A DNA stretch of 64,000 nt from Stictocephala bisonia (GCA_035578905.1 JAQJVL010000110.1:744001-808000); one strand, 5' to 3'. Counted from the stretch's first letter, positions 1 through 12,239 are shown. The notes: generated by a model from the letters alone, not told the origin. Numbers and translations: made by a program.

Positions 1-1120
1 ATTTTCTGAGCCATACATTCAAAGTCAACTAAGCTTTTGCTACTCCCAGCCATGACTGACAAAACAATTGTAAACAAAATAGTAATCTATTTGATTGAAA
101 CATTTATATCACTAAAAAGTGGGTCTTCTTTGTTATCTACAAGTAATATTTTAATAATTTTAGCTATGAAATCCTTGATAATAAAAAACCATAAAGCTAT
201 TATAAAATATCTTTTATTAAAACAAGCTCGTTCTACGAGTCTTGAGTATAAAATGGAGCAATGATTAAATATTTGTAAGAAGAATATAATTTATCAATTG
301 ACTGCATAAATAAATATGTTAACTGCATACAAAAATTTAAGGAGTGCTATCATCTATTTTCTCTTGCCACAAAAATACTACTGTACTAAATTTATGAATC
401 AGTAATCTCAATGGACTCTGATATTGTTGTCAGGAATATACTAATAACAATTCTTGCTGTCTCTTGATGTCGTGTCTAAATTTGTTCACCTCACACGGGT
501 TGGGGTGGACCGAAAGTGATGAGCATCAACGAGCGCGGCGGCTCTCCCTCGGGCATTTTTGGTGCTTGGGGGGCCATAAAACTCTCTACACTGGGTCCAA
601 ACGGACCGCTATGAACAGTTTGTACTCTCTCGCTCACTCTCTGTTACAGCACCTATGCAAAGGAAATGTTTTACCAAGCTGTTCGAACTTGTAATGGAGG
701 AGTAATTAATTAGGAGTTCTTGCTCTCTTGGTATTTCGTGAACTTGACATTTTTATAAACAGTGGGTAGAATCAGGTATATATTTTCTGGCTGAAATATA
801 TATTTTATTCAAGGGAAAACTTAAACTATGTTAAAAAAAATTCGAAATATCTATATTATTTACAATTTAAACAGTTAAACATCTTTTGTCAGCAGGATTA
901 TTCTACCACTCTCCTTAGAAGTTTGTTTTCATTTGATACACTTTCATCGAGAAAAGATAGGTCTGTTCTTTTGTTTCTAAAGTTGTGCACAATTTGATCG
1001 ACAGTTCCTTTATCTTAAACCTAATAAAGCTACGTGTAACAAGAAATAATTTGCTTCCATCCACAGTATTTTTCATTCCAAGATGTAACACTATACAGTT
1101 CTACAGTTTTTTTTTTATAT
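1..1120. other. Intergenic, no gene recognised
   Basis: AT-rich sequence with short open frames that match nothing I recognise. A GC-richer patch lies at about 490-620 but has no convincing coding pattern. I see no RNA gene or bounded repeat here. Confidence 0.5.
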
Positions 1121-1124
1121 TTAA

Positions 1125-1842
1125 CACTTTCACTGCGGCAATGACCGATCGGTCACGGCGCTTGGCGTACTTCGGACTCGGCCGTGACCATTCGGTCACC
1201 CCTGCCCCTTGTTTTATTATTTGTTCATTAGTGAGATAGCGTTGGTCAGGGAAGGTTGTATTTGTTCGTAGCGTGTAGAGTATGAGTTGTTTTATTATTA
1301 TTTAGTTCAGTTGTAGATTTTGATTTTTTTTTAGTGTTAGTGTTAGTGTAAGTTAGTGTTAGTTCTGTACATATTCATAATCAAGTGTGTTATTTTATTA
1401 AGATGGCTGGGCCATCAAATATTCGTTTATTTGAACATGTTATGCAAGAAGAAGACAATGTAGACATAGATCCAATGCATAGTAGCAGTGACAGTGATTC
1501 AAGTGTTAGTGATATAGGTGAATAGGTACGGGTGTGTTTTAGTAATTTACTTATTTTTTTATTTGTTATATCTAGTATAGGCATAGTGTATTGACAATAT
1601 AAACATATATTTCATACTTTTTATGAAGTTTTGGGGCTTATAATTATGTTACGCATTACCCACATGCTGACGTGACCGATCGGTCACGGAAATCTTTTCA
1701 TCACTTCCAGCCTCCCAGACTACGTAAATCCACTTCAGATGTCATCATGGATACTCACTAAATACAAATAAGTTAATTTCATTAAAAAAAATTTTCAGCA
1801 CCTGGGGCATTTATCTTAGTTGTAGGCGTAGCAGCGAAAGTG
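1125..1842 (+). mobile_element. Non-autonomous piggyBac-type element
   Basis: A 718-bp unit flanked on both sides by TTAA (1121-1124 and 1843-1846), the canonical piggyBac target duplication. The ends are inverted: the left begins CACTTTCACTGCGGC and the right ends GCAGCGAAAGTG. Subterminal palindromes GTGACCGATCGGTCAC (perfect at 1672-1687, its 14-bp core at 1142-1155, one degenerate copy at 1184-1199) occur near both ends. It holds only a short reading frame resembling a transposase N-terminus and no DDE core, so it would need a transposase supplied in trans. Confidence 0.8.
1403..1525 (+). pseudogene. Truncated piggyBac transposase N-terminus (40 aa)
   Basis: ATG at 1403 to TAG at 1523-1525, 40 codons. 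The product begins MAGPSNIRLF and ends in an acidic serine/aspartate-rich stretch (SSSDSDSSVSD), the style of the disordered N-terminus of piggyBac transposases. Nothing of the catalytic domain follows before the right end of the element 317 bp later. Its position inside TTAA-flanked inverted ends supports the reading. It probably has no function. Confidence 0.55.
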
Positions 1843-2589
1843 TTAAGGCAGTTAGGTTTTTGAATATCCATAGAAATGAGCGTTATACTTGTCGTGCAAG
1901 TATATTTCTGGATTGTTTAACTGGTTTTTGTTAATATATGTTGATGCTATGTTATTTTAATTTAATTTATCAATAACAGTATCTCTTTTTAATTCTTTTA
2001 CTTTGACATTATTACGAATACATTATTAATGTAAGTAAATTAGCCTAGTGATTATTTTTAATTTCTTCATTTCTCTATTTTCATATGTAATGCTATATAG
2101 TTTTGTATGTAACTTTTTGTCAAAATAGCTGTAAAGACTTTTAGTCTGTCTGTGGCTTTTATGTTTACTAAAATAGTTAAATAAATAATGCTGAATAAGT
2201 TAAGTTAATTATTAACTATAAACTATGACATTTTGATTAAATGAATAACATATAACTTTATATATGTTTAAAGTATTTAGGTACTCCTACAACTTACACA
2301 ACATGTAAAGATCTATTCTGACTAGTAGCCTTGATTATATACGCACCAGGTATAATTTTTACCTGGATATTTCCTATTGCTGTACTTATTAGTCTGACAA
2401 TTTACAGACAATTAATTATCTACATTCCTTCCAGGTGATACTGAATTTGAAAAGTTTTGATTATAGAATAGCAAAGATAATTATGTTTACTTTCTTCCAT
2501 AAGTTATGCGTTAACATAGATAGTATTGGGATTATTCAAAAAAATGTTGTACAAATTGCTCTAAATATCAATTTTAGGATCCCCTAAAC

Positions 2590-2960
2590 CAAAAAAGTGG
2601 TTTTTTGAAAAAAATATTAGATGTCTGTCCGTTTGTGCATCTGTCTGTTTGTATGTGCACTTCAATGGAGACCAAACGGATGGATACATTTTTATGATAT
2701 TTGGTAGCAAGGTGTATTTAGCCAATATCTCCAGACCATTTTTTCACTTTTTTTAATTTAATTTTTTTTTTTTATTTTTATAGGCAAAAAAAGTATAAAA
2801 ATAGAATTTTCTCAAAAACGGCTATAACGATTTTGATTCAAATTTCAGGTAAGGTGTGAATTACAATTCAAGATGTTTTAGTAAAAACTGAATGTCTCTA
2901 CCTCAAATCGTTTTTTAAATATGGCAAAAAAACATATTTAGGAATCAAACTGGTAAATTT
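2590..2960. repeat. Interspersed repeat with T-tract and formulaic core
   Basis: Contains TGTCTGTCCGTTTGTGCATC, then AAACGGATGGATACATTTTT, a long T tract, then AAAAACGGCTATAACGATTT. This succession of phrases is of a kind scattered through many insect genomes as part of transposons. A similar phrase (AAACGGATAAATCTATTTGG) recurs at about 21856-21875. No coding capacity was seen and the family is not identified. Confidence 0.4.
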
Positions 2961-4057
2961 CAAAGTTTTGATTTGTTTAGTGTTTAATATGAGGGAAAGT
3001 TGGCGCCAATTCTTTGGAACTATTTATTTTATATTGCTAAAAAGCTGTCGGGAAATAGGGCGTTTATAAATACTTTAATGATCTGTAAAGATATTTATCA
3101 TAAAACTAGATTTTAAGTACCTAAATTAGATTAGTAGTTCCATTTTTAAACCTACTTTACCATTAATTCATTTCAAAGGTCAGATGATAAAATAAACATT
3201 ATAGTTAGCTTTATATGGGTTAGTCAGGACTGTTAAAATGTTATTTGTTAACTTTATCCATGACTTGTTAACTATTTATCCATAACAGAGAATTGCAGAA
3301 GTATCATTTAAAAATACCAGATGTTGTTTGATAAATATTCTTTTATATTTAAAATTATACATTTTTATATTATTTAAATATAGTACAGTAAAATATCTAA
3401 TTTATCATTAGTATTATAATAATCTAGTTATTTAGACTTATAACTTAAAATTGCTACAAAGTGTTCTGGCCATCAGAAGACACAGTTTCAAATTTAAAAT
3501 AAGTTTTAAATTTTAATTACCGTTTTATAACAATAGTGAGCATTGGTGTTTTCTTTGCATAGAATATTGAATTAGAATTTTATAAATAATTCAACAATTT
3601 ATATAACTAATGTTTGGTCTGAGATAATGTCTAGTGACAAAATTGTAAACCACCATTAGGAGCAACCACGCTACCTGTGAACACTCAATTGTACTAAAAA
3701 CTCTCAGTTATATTAGTTTTCCTTATACACACTAGGTAGCAGTAGTATCAATATTTAATATTGTCAAACAATTCTAATGATTAATCAATCCTTATTAATA
3801 AATATTCATACATTTTCATATTAGCAGTATATATAATATAAAAACTATTTTTATTAAATGCATACCTATCGATTATTTTAATTATTAAACATACAAAAAT
3901 TACTAATAAAAAAGCAAAAGATTAAAATCTCAGTTTATTTTTTAACTGTAGTATGTTATATATATACGTGTGTACATTTCATTTTTATCTTTAAATACTG
4001 AAATCCTATTAATTTCTGCAACCTGAAGTTGTAACGTGGGTTCATAACCTACGGACA

Positions 4058-4180
4058 ACGGAAGGTTCTTTAAATTCGCTCATCTCATCTACACTCATAA
4101 CCATCACACCCATTCGAAATCCATATTCGCCCATATCTTGACGTTGACGATCGGTGATGAATAAATAAATAAAATACATT
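4058..4180 (+). repeat. SINE-like dispersed repeat, copy 1 (5'-truncated)
   Basis: Matches the body of a family found six times in the window, with the shared phrase CGAAATCCATATTCGCCCAT, and ends in an (AATA)-type A-rich tail. Orientation is plus, judged by the tail. The head seen in longer copies is missing. Confidence 0.6.
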
Positions 4181-6253
4181 TAACCCATATGGGTTGAAAT
4201 GTTGTTTCGATGTTGAGATGGAAGCTTTTAATTGCGTTGCGTTCTCTGAACTACTAATAAATTAACCCGTTCCAGGAATAGGTTCTTAAACTTATGACCT
4301 GGTTCGGTAATAACGTTACCGAATGGAGTTCTCTACCGGTTTGCAGTAGTTCTAGTTCTCTATAATTAGGGTTGTTAAGTTATCGACCATAGCGTAATAC
4401 TTCGGTAATATCGATTTCATTTTATATATTTTAACACTTAGAATAAACGTAGTACCTACCCTTGATTATATACGCAATTTTAATTGTAATGAAATATAAT
4501 AATTAGTATTTAATCGGTAAAGTTGGCGAAAAGTTGTCAAAATAAAAGGTTTTTAGCTCTCTAGCATAAACAATAAATTCTTTGAGAAAATAATAAAAAG
4601 TAGATAGACGGGAATCTGGAAAGTTCAAAAGTGCCATCATTCAGTAAAAAGTACACAAACAACAATGTAAGATAATCAGACAGACCCAAAGGCATCACTG
4701 CACGCGAAATCCCACCATGCACAATCCGTTAGGCCAATAATTTTTTGTTTATTGTACATATGTATGTTTGTAAACCATTTTCTTATGAATAAATTAAATT
4801 TACTTTGTAATATTCTTCCATAAGAGCCTATATTAGTTCACGTCTTCAATTGAGGGGGGGGGGTGTAGAGCTCAGCTCATCTATAAGTAACAAAATCAAG
4901 GTATATATTAAACACATAAATTATAAAAATTTTAGTAATTTCTTCAATTCATCTTTGAACGTTTGAATCAAATCATTGATCAGAACTCGAGATGCGGCAG
5001 TGCTCGGGCAGTCAACTCACTCAGTTGGCGAGCCCTGTGTGTTACCTTGAACTTACTATCCTGGGGCGGAAATAACAAATTACCAGGGCGTCGACTTTCC
5101 TTATCTTACATCACGTGATCAGATTGTCAAAATATACTATCCTTACAAATAAATAATAATTTCTATGACGTAATATTTACATTTGAAAGCAACAAACGAA
5201 TTTCCATTTTTTCGTCACACTATGGAAATGTAAATAAATTACTTATATGTACACAAGTAAGTCAATTATATTGTTTTTTGTGTGGTAGACCAACTAATTA
5301 GAATCGATAATTACTTTCATACCGAGCAATAAATTGGAACTCAGAGGTGGGGGTATTATAATTTACGGCCATATTCCATGAAAACAAAGATAGAAACGAA
5401 GAGTATTCTAAATCAATTATTGCCTTTTATAGGATTCTGAGTGTTATAAACGTCCATATTTTTGTTATGCGCTCGCTTACGTGGGTGTATATTGACGTTC
5501 ACTGTCAAGGCAAGGGGCTAAAAAGTTAGTAATTTATTAATACGGTACTGAGACTATTTCACCAATGTATCTTAGAAGGATGATTTGTAGTAATTAATTA
5601 AATGATTTAATGTTCAGGTCTGTAAATATAAAATCGAGGAAATTCTTGTTACATTATAATACAATTCTAAGTATTATTTGTTGAATTATTTAGATTTGCT
5701 TTGTTTATTTAAGTTACATAAAACTTTGATCATTTCACAGTGAATATATCGTACGGTTTTGGCAGCAACCAAACAGACTCTATAAATATTGCACCTATTT
5801 TAAAGTAAAAATGTTTACAGTTAAAATACTACACTGTATAAAATAAGTAAATTTCAAAACCAATTTTATATCTATGATATATATGTTATTATTCATAATA
5901 CTTGACTATTCATGTGTATTTTATTGTAACAAGTAATCAAATATCACGGATGAAGCGTAATAAATAAAAACTATTACAACGCGTGACGTAAGTAAACCAT
6001 TACTTTTCCTTGACTTCAAACAGTCGATCATATTCCACATACATTACGACTGGCGCAGCGCCAGCGCGGTCGGTAATGAGCCCGAGTACAGCCAGTTTCA
6101 GCTGTTGTCTACTCGAAGCAGCACTGCGCATTGAACAATTCTGCCATAGTCCCAACACGTTCCGCTAGAGATCGCTAGCGCTATCTGATCACTCAAAGCC
6201 GTACCTCGTTGCTCATCTAGGTGTACTACTCACTCTTTGTCTCCTTAGATGAA

Positions 6254-6291
6254 CCCTTGATTATATACGCACCTGCGTATATAATCAAGGG
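6254..6291. repeat. 38-bp perfect palindrome with 5-bp flanking duplication
   Basis: Two 17-nt arms (CCCTTGATTATATACGC and its exact complement) separated by ACCT. It is flanked on both sides by ATGAA, which looks like a target-site duplication. The same arm occurs alone at about 2329-2345 and 4462-4479. It could be the two ends of a transposon that has lost its interior. Confidence 0.7.
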
Positions 6292-6582
6292 ATGAACCAA
6301 CTGTGTGGAGAGCTGTGGTGCACCTGGTGGCAACAGCTGAAACTATCTCAATAGTTGAACCAAGTATTTCCTAGGTAGCAGCACATACAATATAATTTAT
6401 TGTGGATAAGTAATTATTTTACAGCTTTATTTAAAAATTGTTAATTTTGTAGTTAAAATTAAATAGTTTTAAAAATAAACTTAAATTTATATCTTATTAA
6501 AAGGTCTAAAAGTTTGTTTTAAACATATTTTGTTTATAACAAACTTCAATTAAATATTTACAATCTCATCAGTAATAATCTC

Positions 6583-6815
6583 ATGCGCATATTAAGATTT
6601 ATTTGAAAAGAAGGAACCTCTAAAACAGGCATTGCCTTAGGAGGTCCTAGTATTTTCTTGAAATATGTAATTTATGAAAGGTTTTGTTCTAGTAGTATAA
6701 GTTTTATTTTGTTAACAGAGAATTAAGAAGAAACCTTTTTATGTTTGAATGTAATTATATGTATTTTATGTATATATTTCGAGAAAATAAATATATTCTT
6801 ATTCTTATTAGTTTT
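6583..6815 (+). mobile_element. 5'-truncated 3' tail of a Penelope-like element
   Basis: Nearly identical over about 230 bp to 44258-44490, which lies directly downstream of a GIY-YIG coding region. Both end in an (ATTCTT)n microsatellite. This copy therefore looks like a solo 3' tail left by a strongly 5'-truncated insertion. A reading frame inside the tail is present in both copies and is not a gene. Confidence 0.65.
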
Positions 6816-7917
6816 AATAATTTTGATAAGTTACCCAACTCAATAAAAGTGATCCTCGAGAATATTTTATACAACTACTTAAACCCTAAACCAAATTTAA
6901 ACGATCTCATCGTTTTGAGGTCACGGTCACGGTCTCTCACGGTTACATTATTTATTTTGATTATTTATCATTTTATCTTGATATGATATGTGGTCAGTTG
7001 CCAACCAGTACGGTAATTTAAGCACATGTACGGTGTACGGTATCTGCCTCCCCGTAATGGGATAATGTACGGTAATTTAATTTGTAAATTTTGTTTAGTA
7101 ATACAAACAATTAACATTTAAAACTGAACATTAATTAGTTGATCTCTTTTCAATTTATATATTTGTGTTCAGCATAAAAACACGAAAAATGAAATAAAAT
7201 TTGTCGAAAAATAACGATTTTTTAAAAAGTTGGTTTTTTCATTATTAGATAAAAAACTAGTTTTTCGATTTTTCGGTAAAAAACGAGTTTTCCGCGTATG
7301 AAATCAAATTCCTCAAGATATATAAACTCATTTTTCACCACTTTTTTAACATGAAATCCTATTTTCAGAGGTGGCAAAAAAGTGCATAATTACCAAAAAC
7401 AATGTGTTATTTTTAATATTAGTTTATTATTTGCTAACAACACATTGTCCAAATAATGTACTCGGTTCATGTGTGTGTTATGCTTTAAGGTACGGTAAAA
7501 GTACGGTAATTTTGTATGGTTTTCCCCACTATTTTCCCTTGTGGGGTTGGCAACACTGTATGTGGTAGCATATCTATTACCTATAGAAAATTTATTGAAG
7601 TCTTAGGAATACAGGATTGACAAATTGCTCATTCAAGGGATTCTTCTGAAATTCTCAATCTGCTGGCTTTGCCAGTTTAATCAACACTTTGTGCAAGGCA
7701 GAATCAGTTTAGTATAAACCTTCTATTATGGCTAGAGGTACAGGATTTTTCATTCTTGACTGTTTTTACTTCTACTAATAAAAATTCATTTCTATTTGTT
7801 CAAGTTTTGGATTGAAAATAATTATTGTTTTGGAACCAATCTTATAAATTTTCAACCAAAAAAATGGTTGTCGATTAAATGACAAAAAAAATCTTTACTT
7901 TAACCCTCATACCAGAA

Positions 7918-8330
7918 CACGGCTAAATGTAGCTGTGTTTGTTTATATGCTTCTGTACTACCACTGTGCTAAATTTAGCCATGTTGCACCTTTCCACTAA
8001 CTTATTAACCTTAATTGTAATGTAGGTATATATTAACAATATCAACATGATTTATACACTACTAAAAATAGGAAGGGTTACTTGTTGTAGATTCTTGCTT
8101 GTTTAGTTTCTGAAACAAAAGAATCACGGATAAATTTAGCTGTGTTTATATAATTGCTCAACCGCCATTGGACTAAATTTCTTCATTTAGCTCCTTTCTG
8201 CTATTAACCTTTATTAGAGTTGATCTATCAATGATATTCACATGATTTATATACCAGTGGAAACGGTAAAACTTTCTCCATAACCTGTATACATTTGCAT
8301 TGTAATATAGGTTAGTCTTCTCAATAATGA
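7918..8330. repeat. Diverged tandem duplication, about 207-bp period
   Basis: Two related units begin CACGGCTAAATG (7918) and CACGGATAAATTT (8125). They share several blocks in the same order, including CTAAATTT and ACATGATTTATA. Divergence is considerable, so the duplication is old. Confidence 0.5.
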
Positions 8331-8610
8331 GAAAAAAATTGTCAAATATGAAGAGTACAAGATTTGTGCATGTAAGTGTTGCCAAAGAATTTTCATCCTA
8401 CTATCTATGAACCCCTACAGTTGTCAGCTGTAGCCTATGGACACCATTTCACAAATTTATTAATTTTTATAGGGCTTGTTTTTATATAACTTTTAGTACT
8501 AATTAAAAATATATTACCAACATTTTTAGCAAATTTGAGAAAATAGTGTTACCATGGTAACAACCATGGTAACATATATATAAGTTTTACATTATATATA
8601 GGTACTAAAT

Positions 8611-10312
8611 CCCAGGGCGAGCCTCAGCTACTGGGCGGGTCGCAGGTGGCGGATAGCGAATGTTCCACCTCGCCATTGATGGGGTGGACAACTGCGAATA
8701 AGGGGAAACCCTAATAAGCAGTCCCGGACCGAGGTTCGCAGGGGCAGCTGAGGTGTGCAGCTGACGGGCTTAGTGACCCCGCGGTACCCTGAACTCATTA
8801 CCACACACCTAAGGACCGCACTGAGTCCTTAGATAATGAACCGAGCATGGGAGCAGAGGGCAGCCTCACTGGCCAGCCCTTGTTTTCCATTGCTCGGGCC
8901 AAATCAATGTCGGGGGGGGGGGGGGCAGGTCTCTCTCCGATTCTGAATCCAACTTGGCTGAGGACCGCTCAGAGCCCTCAGACAAGGACCTTGGCACGGG
9001 GAACGAAGGTAGGGGCAGGCCAATCTGAAGTCCCCGCTGCTCGGGTCATGGGTTCGGCGGAGGGGGGCATGTCGCTCTCTGACCTCGAAAACATCCTTCT
9101 CGGAGCCCAGGCTCTGATCAGCTCGATCGGACGGCTGAGGCTCTGAATAGGATGAAGATAGCCAGGAGAAGCACTCCTGGCAATCAGAGGAAAAGGCCTA
9201 TAGGCCTCAACTGACTGATCACTGGAGGGGGTCCTGTACAGGTCACTCCTCAGTGGTCAATCTAGTAAAAGATGAGGTACTCTCAATGAGGTTTGACCTC
9301 ATTGGGACTAAGTATCTTTCCACCAGACCCCATACTGTGGATTTTGGGTCGAGGGAGTACTGGGACGCTGTTATTAGCCCGGTTTCTTCTCACGACCCAT
9401 TTGTATGGTTCACAGACGGGTCAAGAATAGGCAACAGAGCTGGATTTGGTGTCTATACTGGTGACCCTAGGACAAACGCGTGTGTGAGCCTGGGAGCGTA
9501 TGGCACCGTGTTCCAAGCTGAAGTCGCCATACGTTCAGCGCAAATTATGATAGAGGTTTGCGGGAAACATATCCATATCCTCTCAGATAGTCGGGCGGCC
9601 TTGGGGGCCCTTGACTCCTGGAAGGTTTCGTCTGGTCTGGTCTGGGAGTGTGTGGAGTCCCTCAGCATCCTGGGTTCAAGAAATCAGGTCCTGCTGGAAT
9701 GTATCCCAGGAAATAGGGGAATAGAAGGCAGCGTGCAGGCCGATGCCTTGGCTAGGGAAGGCGCTATTAAGCCCTTCATTGGTCCTGAGCCGGCCTGCGG
9801 CGTTTCGGCTGCAACTGTCAAAATGCCAACCAAAACTGGGGCCCAGACATCTGGAAAGATGGCGGCGGTTCCCAGGGCATGGACTCGACAAGCTTCTTGT
9901 CAGAAATCCTTCCCAGAAGTCAACAAAGTAACTTCTTGGGTTGAGTAAATTTTACGTAAAGTTGGTGGTGGGACTCATCACCGGTTACGGTAAATTCCGG
10001 AGGCATCTAAGAACAGTGGGACTCCTTATGGAGGATCCCATCTGTCGCCTCTGTGGGTTGGACGAAGAGTCTGTAGAACACACTGTCCGGGAGCGTGAGG
10101 CTCTTGGTGCCGGCAGAAGAGTACCTTTTGAAGGCTCACCTCTGGGACAGTTGGAAATTACCAATCTAGTGAAGAAGCTCCTTGACTTGGTCAAGGGCAG
10201 CCAGCTTTACGACGATTAGGCACCGGGATTGGCACAAAAAGCCATAGGCTTCGTTGCAAGGGTTGGCTGGACCAACTATATATCCCCTTTTAAACTAAAA
10301 CTAAAACTAAAC
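8611..10312 (+). mobile_element. Internally deleted RNase H-type LINE
   Basis: Flanked by a perfect 12-bp duplication TAGGTACTAAAT (8599-8610 and 10313-10324). It is GC-rich compared with its surroundings. It starts with a 5'-UTR-like segment, then the beginning of a possible ORF1 (about 8847-9146), then jumps directly to an RNase H domain and a C-terminal Cys/His motif, and ends in an (ACTAAA)n tail. The endonuclease and nearly all of the reverse transcriptase are missing. The RNase H domain suggests the I superfamily (I/Loa type). Because both termini and the duplication are intact, the deleted form itself appears to have been inserted. Confidence 0.75.
9253..10219 (+). pseudogene. LINE ORF2 remnant: RNase H and C-terminal zinc motif
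   Basis: The RNase H fold is visible in the frame 9253-9948: TDGS near the start, FQAE, then SDSRAALGALDS, and QADALAREG. These carry the usual Asp/Glu residues, but the His expected in the P-G-H-x-G motif is Asn (IPGNRGIEG). A shift to the frame 9941-10219 continues with a CRLCGLDEESVEHT motif typical of the C-terminus of I-superfamily and jockey-type LINEs. The frameshift and the missing reverse transcriptase make it non-functional. Confidence 0.75.
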
Positions 10313-10703
10313 TAGGTACTAAATAGGGTTATAGTAGTATAATTATTTCCTCCCTCAAATAATGTGTAATATCTCTAAATTTGCTAAACATTTTAAATAT
10401 TTTGGCTGTCTTAGAATTTTCTATTTCGTAGGTAATATTGTTTTCTAGGAAACAACCTCACTCATTCTTTATTTTTCGGAGAGCATTGTTCAAGTTATTA
10501 GGTTACATACTTTTTTTCCAGAAACAAATTATATTTCATCACCATCATATCGTCTGTTAATTTTGATTTAAATAATACCAAACATAAGTAGGTTTTATTC
10601 AATTAATTGTACTAATTGTAATGCATTTTTGAGAAAATGTCTGTAAATGTGTGAAAAATCACCTGGCAGTATGGGAAAATCTAATATCCTGTTCGAGGGT
10701 TAA

Positions 10704-11226
10704 GAATGATCAATCGATAAGTATTTTTGAAAATTTTTGAATAAAATTGTTAGTATCCATGTAAGTAATAAATGTGCTACAGAAAAAAATCTAAATCATT
10801 CTTTTTGGAGATATGGCTGTCCAAAGTGACCATTTTGGCCTTTTTGGTGAATAATTCATAAATAAACCATGTGATATAATTTATTAACTTTTTGAGAATA
10901 CAGTGGACAAAAGGTACTAATCAACTTAGTAAATAGTAAATCTAAAAAAAGTAATTTTTTTGAAGTGTTACCAATTATTTTTCTATAAATGATATTTGTT
11001 CAAATTTTGAGTGAAAGTTGGTATATTCGTCTTTCGCTAAAAAAGTAGATTAATAATATTCATTGCTAGTTTACTATAAATGTGGGAGTTATGCCCATCT
11101 GTTGAATTTGCGGGGCGGGGGATATGAGGGGGAGGGAGGGGAGGGGAACACATTGCTAGTTCGTTAGTGAGTCATGATCTTTACTACTCTTAGCGGCAGT
11201 TGCGATAAAATCTAGAACAAAATTCC
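10704..11226. other. Intergenic, no gene; G-rich run at 11111-11146
   Basis: AT-rich except for a strand-biased purine run at 11111-11146 containing six runs of at least three G, which could form a G-quadruplex. Nothing else was recognised. Confidence 0.4.
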
Positions 11227-11472
11227 TTAGCCCTTTACGACCCAACATTTTTGATTTACCTGCAAATATTTTCAAATGTTGGCAAGACATATTCATTTGC
11301 AAATATATAACTAAAAAATTGTTTTTAATATTTTTTTAGATATTTTAGTCAATGTCCATAATTATGGACAGTGGGTCGTGATTAACCAGCAACAAAAATA
11401 CAAGTCAGTATAAAATATTTATTTTGTTACAATTAAACTACTTTTTAAATTTGGATAACATACTGCAGACAG

Positions 11473-12065
11473 TCAAAAATAGTTTACACAATGGTTTGTG
11501 TAAGACCATGGTTCATCCACATTTGTAACAGTTTCCTTATTACACACTGTGATATTGTGAAAAATACTCCTCTCAAATGGCTGTCGTACCCACGATATAT
11601 TTTCACTTTTAGTCAGTTTTATAGTTTCCATGTATCTACTAAAAGTGCTATGTTCTGCTACTGGTGCTTGATCATAAATTCTAGAAATCCTAGTTTTCCT
11701 CGCTATGGTTGGAATATTAGTTGTGTCTGTAACTGGGCTGTGATTTTTAGACATAGGCGTAGGCATTCTACTGATTCTACTAATTCTACTGACACACTAG
11801 GTGTAGGGTTAATCTTTTCTGATGAATAACTGTTAGATAATGGCATTTTTTCATTAATTACGGGCTTAACAATATCACTATCATCATCTGGTGATATATC
11901 TTCATCAAAGACATCTTCGTCTGGAAGGTCATCAAATAACAAAAGGTCATTTGTATTGTTTTCAAGCTTATCATTGTCTTCTTCATCACTGAGACACTCC
12001 AAATCAGATATATTTCCAATAATGTCTAAGATGTCTTTTGCTTGTAAATGTTTACTTTTATCCAT
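11473..12065 (-). pseudogene. piggyBac transposase N-terminal remnant
   Basis: ATG at 12063-12065 on the minus strand opens a 120-aa frame (start MDKSKHLQAKDILDIIGN) rich in Asp/Glu, as in the disordered N-terminus of piggyBac-family transposases. Around 11703-11766 the similarity moves to another frame (11766-11473, start MPTPMSKNHSPVTDT), which includes ISWVRQPFE, reminiscent of the Trp motif preceding the DDE domain. No catalytic aspartates follow. Family assignment rests on composition, the inverted ends and the TTAG flanks, not on the DDE core. Confidence 0.5.
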
Positions 12066-12239
12066 ATTGAAACACTAAAAGCCTTCATAAAACAGGTAAA
12101 CAAATATACATAACCTCAAATTCTCAAAAGTCATTTTGGTTACCAAATGTTACACTACAGCCCATTGTCCAGAATTATGGACATAACATTTTAGCGAAAA
12201 TCAACAATAATACATAAATCAACACTAACACAAATTATA

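Larger units (their letters stand above)
1847..7899. other. Intergenic repeat-rich stretch, no gene recognised
   Basis: About 6 kb of AT-rich DNA without a supported gene. It contains the dispersed repeats listed separately (2590-2960, 4058-4180, 6254-6291, 6583-6815), a poly-G run near 4854-4862, and a GC-richer patch at about 6040-6250. The words TACGGTAATTT and TACGGTAA recur at 7010-7080 and 7490-7510. Residual transposon content is likely, but boundaries could not be set. Confidence 0.45.
7904..10699. mobile_element. Candidate TTAA-flanked element interrupted by a LINE
   Basis: The left edge is TTAA (7900-7903) followed by CCCTCATACCAGAACACGG. The right edge ends GTTCGAGGG followed by TTAA (10700-10703). 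Terminal identity is only the first five bases (CCCTC), so the pairing is tentative. Subterminal palindrome GCTAAATTTAGC lies at 7978-7989 with an imperfect partner at 7922-7933. Removing the nested LINE leaves about 1.1 kb with no transposase frame. If correct, this is a non-autonomous piggyBac-like element. Confidence 0.4.

Noticed and set aside
2329..4479. Solo palindrome arms at 2329 and 4462 as two ends of one transposon
   Set aside because: Both are in the same orientation, so they cannot be inverted termini of a single element.
6741..6986. Open frame beginning MFECNYMYFMYIF, repeated at 44419
   Set aside because: It lies in the duplicated Penelope 3' tail; the repeat explains the identical start and the two frames diverge where the repeat ends.
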